A stretch of 64,000 nt of DNA, from contig JASMDM010000061.1 of the NCBI GenBank assembly GCA_030752795.1, positions 1-64,000 on the forward strand, given 5' to 3'. Both the position numbers and the translations under genes were made by a program. This stretch comes from SAR202 cluster bacterium. Lineage in GTDB: Bacteria; Chloroflexota; Dehalococcoidia; Lucifugimonadales; UBA1123. Shown in pieces: positions 54,702 to 63,256 of this stretch. A model generated the notes under the pieces. That model was not told the DNA's origin. It ran no database searches and saw only the letters and a list, made by a program, of their open reading frames with translations. The number at the start of each line of letters is the position of its first letter. Within the stretch, counting starts at the first letter, position 1.

Positions 54702-55529
54702 ATGGATTTCAAGGAAGCCGTGGGATGGCGGCGTTCGATCCGCTATTTCCAGCCTTGGCGGCCAGTCGAGCGAGAGAAGATTCAGGCGATCTTGGAGTCG
54801 GCTCGCCTTGTTCCGAAGCCTTTGGGCGTGGACTTCGTGCGAAGCCTGGTCGTGTACAGAGACGACCTCTCCGCCGAGGACCTGGAAGCGCTCAAGACGC
54901 CGACGACTACCGCACAGCTCGACATGGCGCCCATTTACATCTTCTGGTTCGCGGACCTCGACGCTCTAAGCCGCGCCGCGGACGGAGCGAACCTGAAAGC
55001 GCTGGCAGACGTGGGAGCGCTTCCGGCCAGTCACGGCTGGAGCGACGAGTACGTTGACGACGTTGTCGTGCCTCAGGTGTACCGCCGCATCCTGGAAGAC
55101 CCAGAAGTCATCAGTGTGCCAACGCCTGGTGGTGAACCGGTCAACTACTCTCGCAGTCTGATGACGATGGCTCGAACCGCGGTCGGCATTGCGCACGCGC
55201 ACGCACTGCTTTGCGCCTTCGACGAGGGCGTCGGCACGCAGCTCACCGCGCTCAACGCCTCGCGAATCATGGACATCCCAAGCTCGTGGATGCCGGCGTC
55301 AGGGATGCTGGTCGGTTACCACGCCGAGTCGTGGGAGGCTGGCGGGCAGCGACCCCGTGAACCGTTCGAGGACGACTTCTTCGAAGGACGATACGGCGTG
55401 CCGTTCCATCGCGATCAGGCGGTCGTCGACGAGCTCGAAAAAGCAGGCATGATCCAGCCCGGGGCGCCGCTGCGCTGGCGACGGCAAGAAATTCGTGGGC
55501 TCGCCCGAATGTTCGGGCTGCCAGAGTAA
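54702..55529 (+). CDS. Nitroreductase family protein
   Basis: A 275-residue FMN oxidoreductase-like protein. WRRSIRYFQPWRPVEREKIQ at the N-terminus is the FMN phosphate-binding start, LDMAPIYIFWFADLDA the next strand, and MARTAVGIAHAHALLCAFDEGVGTQL the central helix contacting FMN. Compared with classic nitroreductases it has a longer C-terminal extension. AAGGA and GGAC precede ATG 54702. The next gene at 55544 is a diverged paralogue starting 14 nt later, so they may form a heterodimer. Confidence 0.78.
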   Translation: MDFKEAVGWRRSIRYFQPWRPVEREKIQAILESARLVPKPLGVDFVRSLVVYRDDLSAEDLEALKTPTTTAQLDMAPIYIFWFADLDALSRAADGANLKALADVGALPASHGWSDEYVDDVVVPQVYRRILEDPEVISVPTPGGEPVNYSRSLMTMARTAVGIAHAHALLCAFDEGVGTQLTALNASRIMDIPSSWMPASGMLVGYHAESWEAGGQRPREPFEDDFFEGRYGVPFHRDQAVVDELEKAGMIQPGAPLRWRRQEIRGLARMFGLPE

Positions 55530-55543
55530 TCGCAGGAGACACC

Positions 55544-56347
55544 ATGGAATTCAAAAGAGTTATCGGTTCGCGCAGAGATACGCGCATGTTCCTGCCGTGG
55601 AAGCCGGTCGAACGGGAAAAGATACAAAAGATGCTCGAGACCGCGCTGCTCTCATCAAGGGCTGTGAATACCGCGTGGGGCAAGGCGGTCGTCACATATC
55701 GAGACTGGCTCACGGACGAGCAACGGGACTCGCTGAAGACGCCGATCGGAGCGGTGGAGTACGATCTGGCGCCGGTGTATATCTTCTGGTATTTCGACAT
55801 GGATGCGAGCGGATCGGCGGTTCGCGAGAAGCGCTGGCCGACCGTCGCCTCGGGCGCGCTGGTCGATGTCGGGGCCTTGAACCCCACGCACGGTTGGAGC
55901 CGACGATACGTTAACAACGTCGTGTTGCCTGAAGTGCTGACACCGGGCATCTCCCGAGGGCTTCAGCGTGGCGGTAACGCCGACGCTGCCCTGGCGATGG
56001 AGGCTGCGCTGTTGACCGCGGTCGACGAAGGGCTCGGCGCGTGCCTGGTACCGTTCGTCGAACAAGCGGCCAAAGAGATTCTAGGTGTGCCCGACACCTG
56101 GGAACCGGTGTTGGCTATCCTTGTTGGCTACCCCGCGGAGTCGCTCGAAGGGATGGGGCAGAACCCGTCCCCGATCACGGAGGAAACCGCTTTCGAGGGC
56201 ACCCTCGAGACCCCGTTCTGGCGCGACGAAGGCGTTCTCGACCGGCTTCGGCAGGAGGGCATGCTTCAGCGAGAGGCGCCGATGCCGTGGCGCGAGGAAG
56301 AGGTCAAGCGTCTGGGTAAGATGCTCGGCATAACGGAAGAAGAGTAG
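55544..56347 (+). CDS. Nitroreductase family protein, paralogue
   Basis: A 267-residue protein of the same architecture as the previous gene: SRRDTRMFLPWKPVEREKIQ, LAPVYIFWYFDMDASG, AALAMEAALLTAVDEGLGACLVPF, and a C-terminal REAPMPWREEEVKRLGKMLG similar to the GAPLRWRRQEIRGLARMFG end of its neighbour. CAGGAG precedes ATG 55544. The two share gene order and C-terminal extension and differ in the active-site region. Substrate unknown; reduction of an enone or nitro group, or flavin-dependent dehydrogenation of a CoA ester, are options. Confidence 0.78.
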   Translation: MEFKRVIGSRRDTRMFLPWKPVEREKIQKMLETALLSSRAVNTAWGKAVVTYRDWLTDEQRDSLKTPIGAVEYDLAPVYIFWYFDMDASGSAVREKRWPTVASGALVDVGALNPTHGWSRRYVNNVVLPEVLTPGISRGLQRGGNADAALAMEAALLTAVDEGLGACLVPFVEQAAKEILGVPDTWEPVLAILVGYPAESLEGMGQNPSPITEETAFEGTLETPFWRDEGVLDRLRQEGMLQREAPMPWREEEVKRLGKMLGITEEE

Positions 56348-56358
56348 ACACCTGAACG

Positions 56359-56422
56359 AACTCGAACCCGGACTTCTACCCCCGTGCTGGAATCGCGAGG
56401 GTAGAAGTCCGGGTTCGGAGTT
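56359..56422. terminator. Large inverted repeat after the nitroreductase genes
   Basis: CGAACCCGGACTTCTACCC (56363-56381) and its exact complement (56399-56417) form a 19-bp perfect stem with a 17-nt loop, extended by AACT/AGTT outside one bulge. There is no T-run, so it may be a REP-like unit or a factor-independent block used in both directions. Confidence 0.6.
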
Positions 56423-56447
56423 GTTGAACGATTCAAGGAGACATACT

Positions 56448-56780
56448 GTGGTTGACGACATTCGGAGTTTCGGTTCCGTGCAGACCTGGCGCGACGGCTT
56501 CGCCGAATACTGGGGTGACGCCACCGTAGAAGACGACGCAATCGATACCCTTGAGCAATTCTGTGAGATGTTACGCAATGATCCCGACGCAATAATAGCC
56601 GAGTGCCTGCGTCCCCGAGCGTCCGGCGAGGAACTCATGATGCGCACACGAGCTCGCAGAAAGTACATTGAGCACATCCAGGCGTTCGAAACTGAGCATG
56701 AAAGCCGAAAGATGGGCAACTCGGTGCGAAGCTTCTTCATACACAACGGCGTGGCGATGAACCCGAGCATCGTGCGTTAG
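56448..56780 (+). CDS. Small protein resembling the core-binding domain of a tyrosine recombinase
   Basis: A 110-residue helical protein. GTG 56448 has AAGGAG 7 nt upstream. The segment RRKYIEHIQAFETEHESRK followed by MGNSVRSFFIHNGVAM resembles the N-terminal SAM-like domain of phage-type integrases, where a helix pair precedes a short FFxxNG turn. No catalytic Arg-His-Arg-Tyr domain follows, so it is a fragment of an integrase or a stand-alone DNA-binding protein. It lies right after a large palindrome. Confidence 0.5.
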   Translation: MVDDIRSFGSVQTWRDGFAEYWGDATVEDDAIDTLEQFCEMLRNDPDAIIAECLRPRASGEELMMRTRARRKYIEHIQAFETEHESRKMGNSVRSFFIHNGVAMNPSIVR

Positions 56781-56837
56781 CGCATCCGGTGCGGGGATTT
56801 ATCAACTGAGGAGGGCGAACGGCCGAACTTGCTTTTT

Positions 56838-56868
56838 TCCGTTCGTGGTGAGCTTGTCGAACCACCCC
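56838..56868. repeat. Copy of the GTTCGTGGTGAGCTTGTCGA repeat
   Basis: Nearly identical to 2107-2134. The unit has GTTCG/CGAAC ends and is the complement-like partner of the CTTCGACAGGCTCAGG module found elsewhere. Confidence 0.6.
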
Positions 56869-56933
56869 GTCGGTGGAACGTATCGCGCGATATTTGTAAC
56901 AAATCGGAGACTCGGGAAAATAACATAGCGAAC

Positions 56934-57908
56934 ATGAAGATCCTTGACGAAGGCAAAGCTGAATACTTCCCGGTAGACCTGGACGGGTTCCGCCGGTGGA
57001 TCCGCGACCACAAGAACCGGACGATGGAATCGAAGCTCATGACGGAGCGGGAGGCCATCGGACGATTCGTGGACGACGGCGACTACCTGGTCTACGACTG
57101 CGAGTACATCCATCGAGGTCCGGCAGCGCTCGAACGCGAGCTTATTCGGCAGAAGAAGAAAGACTTGTGGATCGGCGGCAAGTTCACGTACGTGGACATC
57201 GGCCTCATGATCGCGGCCGCGTGCATCAGCAAGATCGACGTTGGCTTCTTCGGAGCCGGCCCGGGCATCACCAAGGCTATGCTGGACGGCGACGTTCAGA
57301 TGTTCGAATACAGCAACGTCGTGATGACGATGCGCCTTTCCGCTGGCGCGATGGGCATCCCGTTCATACCTGTTCGCTCGTTCGGCGGTACATCGGGATT
57401 CGAGCACTCGGGCGCAAAATTGGTCGAGGATCCATTCACCGGATCGCCGACCGTCGTGGCGCCGGCGCTGAACCCTGATGTCGCGCTCATTCACGTTCAT
57501 CAAGCCGACATCTACGGCAACGCCCGCGTGTTCGGCACCGGCATCTCTCACCGAGACGCCGCGCTAGCTTCGCGCAAGGTGGTCATTTCCGCAGAGGAGA
57601 TCGTCGACACCGAAGAGATCAGGCGCGACCCGGGTCGGACGTCGATCCCGTTCTATGCTGTCGATGCAGTGGTGGAAGCGCCGTTTGGTGCGTACCCGGG
57701 CGAGGTCCAGGGCCAGTACGCGGTGGACGGCGAGCACGTTGGAGAGGTCTTCGGCGCGGTTCGAGGCGCCGGAGACATTGACGCATATCTGGAACGATAC
57801 ATCTACAGCGTCGCCGACAATCAGGAAATGCTGGAGAAGCGAGTAGGCGTCGCCAAGCTGCTTGAGCTCAGGCGACGAGCGAAAATCAAAGACGGGTACC
57901 GAGCATGA
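56934..57908 (+). CDS. Class I CoA-transferase subunit A-like protein
   Basis: A 324-residue protein like glutaconate CoA-transferase alpha/IpdA. ESKLMTEREAIGRFVDDGDY, VDIGLMIAAACISKIDVGFFGAG, the segment NVVMTMRLSAGAMGIPFIPV, and ALIHVHQADIYGNARVFG are the family landmarks. ATG 56934 gives the expected N-terminus; an upstream start would read through a repeat. It is followed 16 nt later by the DUF35 gene and then thiolase, so this end of the cluster is one operon. It probably pairs with the B subunit at 51.6 kb. Confidence 0.84.
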   Translation: MKILDEGKAEYFPVDLDGFRRWIRDHKNRTMESKLMTEREAIGRFVDDGDYLVYDCEYIHRGPAALERELIRQKKKDLWIGGKFTYVDIGLMIAAACISKIDVGFFGAGPGITKAMLDGDVQMFEYSNVVMTMRLSAGAMGIPFIPVRSFGGTSGFEHSGAKLVEDPFTGSPTVVAPALNPDVALIHVHQADIYGNARVFGTGISHRDAALASRKVVISAEEIVDTEEIRRDPGRTSIPFYAVDAVVEAPFGAYPGEVQGQYAVDGEHVGEVFGAVRGAGDIDAYLERYIYSVADNQEMLEKRVGVAKLLELRRRAKIKDGYRA

Positions 57909-57924
57909 GACATTGGGAGAATTC

Positions 57925-58353
57925 ATGAGCCAGGAAACACAATCCGGCAAGGTCTCCGTCGCGCCGGAACGCATGAGGCTGAATGAAGACGGCACGGAAG
58001 GCGTGTTTCTCGGCACGAAGTGCAACGAGTGCGGACTTTGCGTGCTCGGCGACTCCGTGTTCTGCGTGCGGTGCACCTCCGGCGACCTGGCGGCCGTCGA
58101 CCTGAGCTCGGACGGCACGCTCTACAGCTACACGATCATCCACGCGCCGCCGGCCGGATGGAAGGGGCTGGTGCCGTACGTCCTCGGATCGGTCAAATTG
58201 CCAGAGGGGCCGCAGGTGCTGTCCGAGGTAATCGACCTCGATCCGGAGACGATCGAGATCGACATGCCGATGACGATGGTGCTTCGAGCAGGCGAGGCCG
58301 ACGACGAAGGCCGGGAGATTACGTTATATAAGTGGCAGGCGATGGGCGCCTGA
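57925..58353 (+). CDS. Zn-ribbon/OB-fold DUF35 protein
   Basis: A 142-residue protein. GTKCNECGLCVLGDSVFCVRC is the rubredoxin-like zinc ribbon, followed by an OB fold (GTLYSYTIIHAPPAGWKGLV, YVLGSVKLPEGPQVL). DUF35 proteins bind next to thiolase-like partners and, in steroid catabolism, form retro-aldolase complexes with Ltp-type thiolases. A thiolase follows at 58491. GGGAGA precedes ATG 57925. Confidence 0.85.
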   Translation: MSQETQSGKVSVAPERMRLNEDGTEGVFLGTKCNECGLCVLGDSVFCVRCTSGDLAAVDLSSDGTLYSYTIIHAPPAGWKGLVPYVLGSVKLPEGPQVLSEVIDLDPETIEIDMPMTMVLRAGEADDEGREITLYKWQAMGA

Positions 58354-58371
58354 CGAATAGTGAGGCCAGGG

Positions 58372-58436
58372 TCGGCCTGAAGGCCGAGCCCACCAAGCAA
58401 CAGTGATCTGGCCCTTCAGGGCCAATCCGCCATCCC
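58372..58436. repeat. Two short palindromes between DUF35 and thiolase genes
   Basis: GGCCTGAAGGCC (58375-58386) also occurs at 52447, and TGGCCCTTCAGGGCCA is a 16-bp palindrome near 58411-58426. They belong to the same small-palindrome set as the spacer at 52.4 kb. Confidence 0.55.
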
Positions 58437-58490
58437 CGAGCAAGTTCCGGATCAAACCGCCTAACCGACAAACCCGAGAGGTGAGAACCG

Positions 58491-59639
58491 ATGCTGAAGC
58501 AACCGAGTCGTGAAGTCGTTGTGGCGGGCGTTGGCCTGCATCCATTCGGCCGCTTCCCCGGCGGATCGATCCAGTCGATGTCTCGCCAGGCGGTCCAAGA
58601 AGCGCTGAAAGACGCCGGCGTCGGTTTCAAGGACATCGAGGTAGCCTACTTCGGACAGGTCTACTATGAAGGCATGTCGATGGGCGAGTCGGTCCTGCGC
58701 GGACTCGGGCTCACGACGATCCCGATCATGAACGTGGACAACGCATGCTCGTCGGGCTCGAGCGCCTTCTGGCAGGCGTTCTGGTGCATCGGCATGGGCA
58801 TGTTCGATGTCGCGCTTGCCATCGGCGCGGAGCGAGTTCCGCGTGGCCCGGTAGGCGTCACCGGCAGCGCGAGCCCCGACCGGCTGCTTGGCTCCGACCA
58901 CATGATGGCGTCCTACGCCCTGGGCATGCAGCGCTACATGCACGACTACGATGCCCCGGCGACGTCCATCGCCCAAGTGGCGGTGAAGGCCAAGCAGAAC
59001 GCGGTGCACAATCCGTACGCGCAGTTCCACAAGCCAGCGACGATCGAGGAGGTCATGACCTCTCGAATGATCGCTGACCCGCTGACCCTGTTCCAATGCT
59101 GCCCGACGAGCGAGGGCGCGTCCGCCGCGGTGCTAATCGCGAAAGACGCGCTGGACCGCTTCCAAGGCCAGCCCGACCGCGCTGTGTCGATCCGAGGCGC
59201 GGTGCTCCGCACCAGCGGCTACCAGGCGCAGGGCGACAGCGAAGCCGATTCAGGATCGGTGACCACTCTCGCGGCCAACCAGGCGTACGAGATGGCGGGC
59301 GCGGGTCCGGGCGACATGAACGTCATCCAGGTCCACGACGCGGCAACGATCGGCGAGATCACCCAACTCGAGGGCTTGCAGATCGTTGGCGAGGGCGAGG
59401 CTTGGCGAGCGACCCAGGACGGCCGCACCGCGATCAACGGCGACATCCCGGTCAACACCGACGGCGGACTCCAGGCGATGGGGCACCCCTTCGGCGCGAC
59501 GGGCATCCGTCAGGTTCACGAGCTCGTCACCCAGCTCCGCGGCGAGGCCGGACAGCGCCAGGTCTCCGGCGCACGCCTGGGCATCGCCCAGAACGCCGGC
59601 GCGGGCGGCGTATGCACGGTGCACATCTTCGAGAAGTAG
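58491..59639 (+). CDS. Thiolase-family protein (lipid-transfer/SCPx type)
   Basis: A 382-residue thiolase-fold enzyme. The nucleophile is in DNACSSGSSAF (about Cys86), HDAATIGEI gives the first His, and GHPFGATG the second. The last Cys is in GGVCTVHI; the strict GG-CxGxG end of degradative thiolases is lacking, as in SCPx/Ltp proteins. GAGAGGTGAG precedes ATG 58491. With DUF35 directly upstream it likely forms a thiolase-DUF35 complex that cleaves or makes a C-C bond in a CoA ester. Confidence 0.87.
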   Translation: MLKQPSREVVVAGVGLHPFGRFPGGSIQSMSRQAVQEALKDAGVGFKDIEVAYFGQVYYEGMSMGESVLRGLGLTTIPIMNVDNACSSGSSAFWQAFWCIGMGMFDVALAIGAERVPRGPVGVTGSASPDRLLGSDHMMASYALGMQRYMHDYDAPATSIAQVAVKAKQNAVHNPYAQFHKPATIEEVMTSRMIADPLTLFQCCPTSEGASAAVLIAKDALDRFQGQPDRAVSIRGAVLRTSGYQAQGDSEADSGSVTTLAANQAYEMAGAGPGDMNVIQVHDAATIGEITQLEGLQIVGEGEAWRATQDGRTAINGDIPVNTDGGLQAMGHPFGATGIRQVHELVTQLRGEAGQRQVSGARLGIAQNAGAGGVCTVHIFEK

Positions 59640-59912
59640 GGGCTGGATGTCGGGGAAGGCTTGGCCGTGATGGTCATCAACTAAATACGTTGCGCGCGTT
59701 TCTTGCGATGACGAGCCTTGCCTCAAGGAGAATCCTCTGGAGTCTTGGGGGCAACATCGCGTGTTCAACGACCAGATTCTTCGGCTGCGGCCTCAGAATG
59801 ACACATTTTGTTCGGCGCTACTTGTTTTGTTTATCGCCGTAACGGCCAGAGCACCTGTGCCGAGGATTGCGCGCGCGATGGCGAGCGATCCTCTGGCGAG
59901 TTCTCGCTGAGG
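59640..59912. repeat. Repeat copy B between thiolase and toxin genes
   Basis: 59668-59860 carries, in the opposite orientation to the long copies, TGGTCATCAACTAAATACG, then the GTTCAACGACCAGATTCTTC module with CCTCAGAATGACACA and GTTTATCGCCGTAACGGCC. No gene is seen. Confidence 0.65.
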
Positions 59913-60167
59913 TCAGTAGATCTCACCCCTGGGACCGATGGCGACTACGTCAACCGAATGTGAGTCTTGGTCCACAGTGAACATCACCCTCAAGTTGCCA
60001 ACGCGGTACCAGTACGTACCAGCGGATCCCCTGATCGGCCTCACATTTCGGGAAGCAAACGGATCACGGCGCAATTCATCGAAACATCGATTGAGTCTCC
60101 GCACCATTTTTGGGTCAACTCGATTGTAGTACCTATCGGCGCGTCTCGAGAGGACAATGTCATACAT
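59913..60167 (-). CDS. RelE/ParE-family toxin
   Basis: An 84-residue toxin-like protein starting MYDIVLSRRADRYYNRVDPK; KMVRRLNRCFDELRRDPF, NVRPIRGSAGTYWYRVGNLR and VMFTVDQDSHSVDVVAIGPR follow the RelE/ParE fold with basic residues of an mRNA interferase near the end. The start at 60167 overlaps the antitoxin stop by 8 bp; a longer start (60203) is possible. Antitoxin-first order and overlap are typical of type II systems. Confidence 0.8.
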   Translation of the reverse strand: MYDIVLSRRADRYYNRVDPKMVRRLNRCFDELRRDPFASRNVRPIRGSAGTYWYRVGNLRVMFTVDQDSHSVDVVAIGPRGEIY

Positions 60168-60375
60168 CGGTCCGTTTGTTTTCGGGCCATCGGACAAACT
60201 CACCGCGCCGAATCTCTTCTTTGCCTAGTTCAACTTCCCGGAGTTCGTTGTCGGTGAGTTCGTCTGGCTCGCGCAACGCGACCCTGATGAAATTCGCCAC
60301 CTCCGGCAGTAGGGGGTCGGCGAGTTGGTCAACTAGGTCGTGAACTTCTTCGCGTGTCGCCTTCTCGGTACTCAT
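60160..60375 (-). CDS. Antitoxin of the RelE/ParE pair
   Basis: A 71-residue acidic, helical protein (MSTEKATREEVHDLVDQLAD, PEVANFIRVALRE, ELREVELGKEEIRRGEFVRW). The GGGAG before ATG 60375 is usable. It overlaps the toxin gene and is of the short antitoxin class seen with ParE/RelE toxins. No clear DNA-binding motif can be read. Confidence 0.75.
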   Translation of the reverse strand: MSTEKATREEVHDLVDQLADPLLPEVANFIRVALREPDELTDNELREVELGKEEIRRGEFVRWPENKRTDV

Positions 60376-60455
60376 TTGAGACGCTCCCATCGCCGATCCG
60401 GGTACTCATATTTTGCACCAAATTGGGTCTCGGAACAACTCGATCTCATGTTTCC

Positions 60456-60659
60456 TTAACGGTTCTCTTGGGTTAATTCTTCACGGAGTTCTTTGTAGTT
60501 TCTGAATTCCGTGTCTGATTCGACAGCTTTTTCGAGTTTGAGGATATCCTGAAGATCTTCCAACTCTTCGATGAGTTGACTATACTCCTCAATGCTAAGT
60601 AAGACGGCTTGCCTTCGGCCCTTGTCGTCTACCAAATACTGCAGGTTGAGTTGTGCCAT
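60456..60659 (-). CDS. Phd/YefM-like antitoxin without its own toxin
   Basis: A 67-residue protein: QYLVDDKGRRQAVLLSIEEY is the Phd/YefM start, followed by a long acidic helix with EELEDLQDILKLEKAVESD. AAGGAAG lies upstream. No toxin gene follows in the 80 bp before the next antitoxin, so it is an orphan or serves the same toxin. Confidence 0.7.
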   Translation of the reverse strand: MAQLNLQYLVDDKGRRQAVLLSIEEYSQLIEELEDLQDILKLEKAVESDTEFRNYKELREELTQENR

Positions 60660-60731
60660 CTGAACACTCTTCCTTTTATCGCAACCGCGTTTGGAATCCA
60701 TCGGATCGGATTTCTGCGATGAGACTTCACC

Positions 60732-63212
60732 CTACCCCCGCAGCTCAGTGTCGAGTTGGCGGGTGAGCTGGCGGATGATGTCGCCTTGGAATTTGTCGAC
60801 TTCCTCCGAGGTTAGCGTGTCGCGTTGGGATTGGAACACTACTCGGAAGGCGACGGATTTCTTGCCGTCAGGCACGCCTTCGCCCTCGTAGACGTCGAAC
60901 GGGGTGCTGCGAATGACCATGCGGTGGCGGTCGACGATTTGTTGGATGCGGGCTGACAACACGTCGGCGTCGACGACTAGAGCCAGGTCGCGGTAGGACT
61001 CGGGGAAGCGGCTTGCGGCGCGGTAGGTCAGGTCGACGTCGGAGGCGACGCTCAGCAGCGCCTCCATGTCGATGTCGAACATCGCAACAGGGTAGCCGTC
61101 GAGCTCGAAGCGGTCGAGGACATCGGCTCTGACTTCGCCGACGACTCCGATGCGCGTGTTCCCGGCCAGCAGACTCGCGGTGCGTCCGGGATGCATGATC
61201 GGGTCGTCAGACGCTTCGTAGACGACATCGACCCCCAAGCCCGCGAACATGTACTCGAGTGCGCCCTTCGCGTCGAAGAAGCCCATCTCGGCTTCATCGG
61301 CAGTCCAGGACGTCCGGAATCGTGGGCCCGACAGCGCGCCCACCAGCATCTCTTTTTCGTCGGGCAGATCGCGTTCTTTGGCTTCCGCCTGCGGCACGTA
61401 CACGCGGCCAACCTCGAAGATACGAATGCCGTCGCTCTGCGCCATGCGTCGGTTCGATGCGAGCGTCATCAGCACGCTGGCTCGTAGGCTGGTGCGCAGG
61501 TACTCCCACTCGACGCTCATCGGGTTCGATATGCGCAACGGGGGGTTGGCGTCATCGACGGCGCCGACGCTCTCCAGACGGTCGAGCGTGGTTAGCGGGT
61601 ACGAGATCGTCTCTTGCAGGCCTGCCGACGCCATCAGGTCCTTGACCGCGTCCTTGAACTCGGTCATCGGTTGAGGCTCCCAGTGAGGGATCGACGTCGA
61701 GAGCATAGTCGTCGGGATCGAGTCGTAACCGACTATGCGAGCAACTTCCTCGACGAGATCGTCTTCGATGGAAATGTCGGAGCGCCAATAAGGCGGCTTG
61801 AGCCACAATGCATTGGTCCGTTCATCGACCGGTCCGGCCTCGACGGCTTCGATCAGGGCGATGAGTCCGCCTGGTTCAGGCGCTTTCTCGAACCCGAGCG
61901 ACGTTAGGACACGCTCGATCTGCGGTATCGAGTAGTCGACGCCCAGCACTTGCTTGACCCGGCTTCGGCTGATTTTGACCGCCTTGGGTTCTTGGTCGTT
62001 CGGATACAGATCGACGATGCCTGACGCTGCCTGACCGCCACACAGGTCCAGGATGAGCTTCGTGGCGCGCCTCAGCGCCAACGGGGCCAACGATGCTCGG
62101 ATGCCGCGCTCGAAACGATACGAGGCTTCGGTGTTCATGCCCAGCAGTGTGCGCGTTCGCCTTGTGTTGATCGGGCTGAAGTTGGCCGATTCAAGCAGCA
62201 CAGATGTCGTCTGTTCCGTCATCTCGGAGTTCGAACCGCCCATGACTCCCGCCAGTCCGACGGCGTCGTGTGCGTCAGCGATGGTCAACATCGGCGGGTC
62301 AAGCTTTCGGCTTTCGCCGTCCAGTGTCTCGAACACCTCGCCTTCGCGAGCAGCGCGGACGATCACCGTGCGGTCGTTGACCTTGTCGTAGTCGAAGGCG
62401 TGGAGCGGCTGGCCGTACTCGAGCATGACGAAGTTGGTGACGTCGACGATGTTGCTGATGGGCCGTTGTCCCGCTTTGATCAGCGCCTGCTGCATCCACT
62501 CTGGCGAGGGGCCGATCGTGATTCCGGAGATCAGGCTGGCCGTGTATCGATAACAGAGATCAGGGTCTGCCACTTCGATCTTGATCCGGCCTTCAATCGC
62601 CTCGCCTTCTTCGGGATACGAGATATCCGGTTCGGTGGCCGGTTGGCCTGTGAGCACGGCAACCTCGTGGGCGATGCCCAGGATCGACAGGCAGTCCGGT
62701 CGGTTGGGCGTAACCTCGACGTCGAGGATGGCGTCGCCCAGGTAATCGACAAGCGGCGTGCCCACGACGGCGGACTCGTCCAGCACTAGGATGCCGTCAT
62801 GGCTCTCGTCGAGGCCGAGTTCCATCGTGGAGCAGACCATGCCAGCGGACTCGACGCCCCGAATCTTGGTCCGTTTCAGTTCCGCGACGCCTCGTGCGCG
62901 CGGACTGAACAGCCTGGCGCCCTCGCGAGCGAAAGCGATCTTTTGCCCGGCAGCAACGTTCGGCGCCCCGCACACAACGGTCGCGGTCTCGCCGTTACCC
63001 AGATCGACCGTCGGGAGCGACAACCGGTCCGCGTTTGGGTGCGGGTTGACCTCCAGCACGTGGCCGACGACGACCTTGTCATGGTCCCAGTTTTCGCCGA
63101 TCTGCTCGACGTAGCCGACTTCGACGCCCGCCATGGTGAGCCGGTGAGCGAGCTCCTTCGGCGAATCGGTGATCGGGACGTAATTCTTCAACCAGGATAT
63201 CGGTACAAGCAT
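60732..63212 (-). CDS. pheT: Phenylalanine-tRNA ligase beta subunit
   Basis: An 826-residue subunit. MLVPISWLKNYVPITDSPKE at the start, the EMAP-like tRNA-binding domain (about 42-155, VLEVNPHPNADRLSLPTVDL), B3/4 editing and B5 domains, and the C-terminal FDX-ACB anticodon-binding domain (FPESYRDLALVVDADV...). ATG 63212 is the family start. It follows pheS by 44 bp and forms with it the (alpha-beta)2 enzyme charging tRNA-Phe. Confidence 0.95.
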   Translation of the reverse strand: MLVPISWLKNYVPITDSPKELAHRLTMAGVEVGYVEQIGENWDHDKVVVGHVLEVNPHPNADRLSLPTVDLGNGETATVVCGAPNVAAGQKIAFAREGARLFSPRARGVAELKRTKIRGVESAGMVCSTMELGLDESHDGILVLDESAVVGTPLVDYLGDAILDVEVTPNRPDCLSILGIAHEVAVLTGQPATEPDISYPEEGEAIEGRIKIEVADPDLCYRYTASLISGITIGPSPEWMQQALIKAGQRPISNIVDVTNFVMLEYGQPLHAFDYDKVNDRTVIVRAAREGEVFETLDGESRKLDPPMLTIADAHDAVGLAGVMGGSNSEMTEQTTSVLLESANFSPINTRRTRTLLGMNTEASYRFERGIRASLAPLALRRATKLILDLCGGQAASGIVDLYPNDQEPKAVKISRSRVKQVLGVDYSIPQIERVLTSLGFEKAPEPGGLIALIEAVEAGPVDERTNALWLKPPYWRSDISIEDDLVEEVARIVGYDSIPTTMLSTSIPHWEPQPMTEFKDAVKDLMASAGLQETISYPLTTLDRLESVGAVDDANPPLRISNPMSVEWEYLRTSLRASVLMTLASNRRMAQSDGIRIFEVGRVYVPQAEAKERDLPDEKEMLVGALSGPRFRTSWTADEAEMGFFDAKGALEYMFAGLGVDVVYEASDDPIMHPGRTASLLAGNTRIGVVGEVRADVLDRFELDGYPVAMFDIDMEALLSVASDVDLTYRAASRFPESYRDLALVVDADVLSARIQQIVDRHRMVIRSTPFDVYEGEGVPDGKKSVAFRVVFQSQRDTLTSEEVDKFQGDIIRQLTRQLDTELRG

Positions 63213-63256
63213 TCGAACCTCTTGTTTTGCAGATGAGTCAGAGAAACCGTTTGCAG

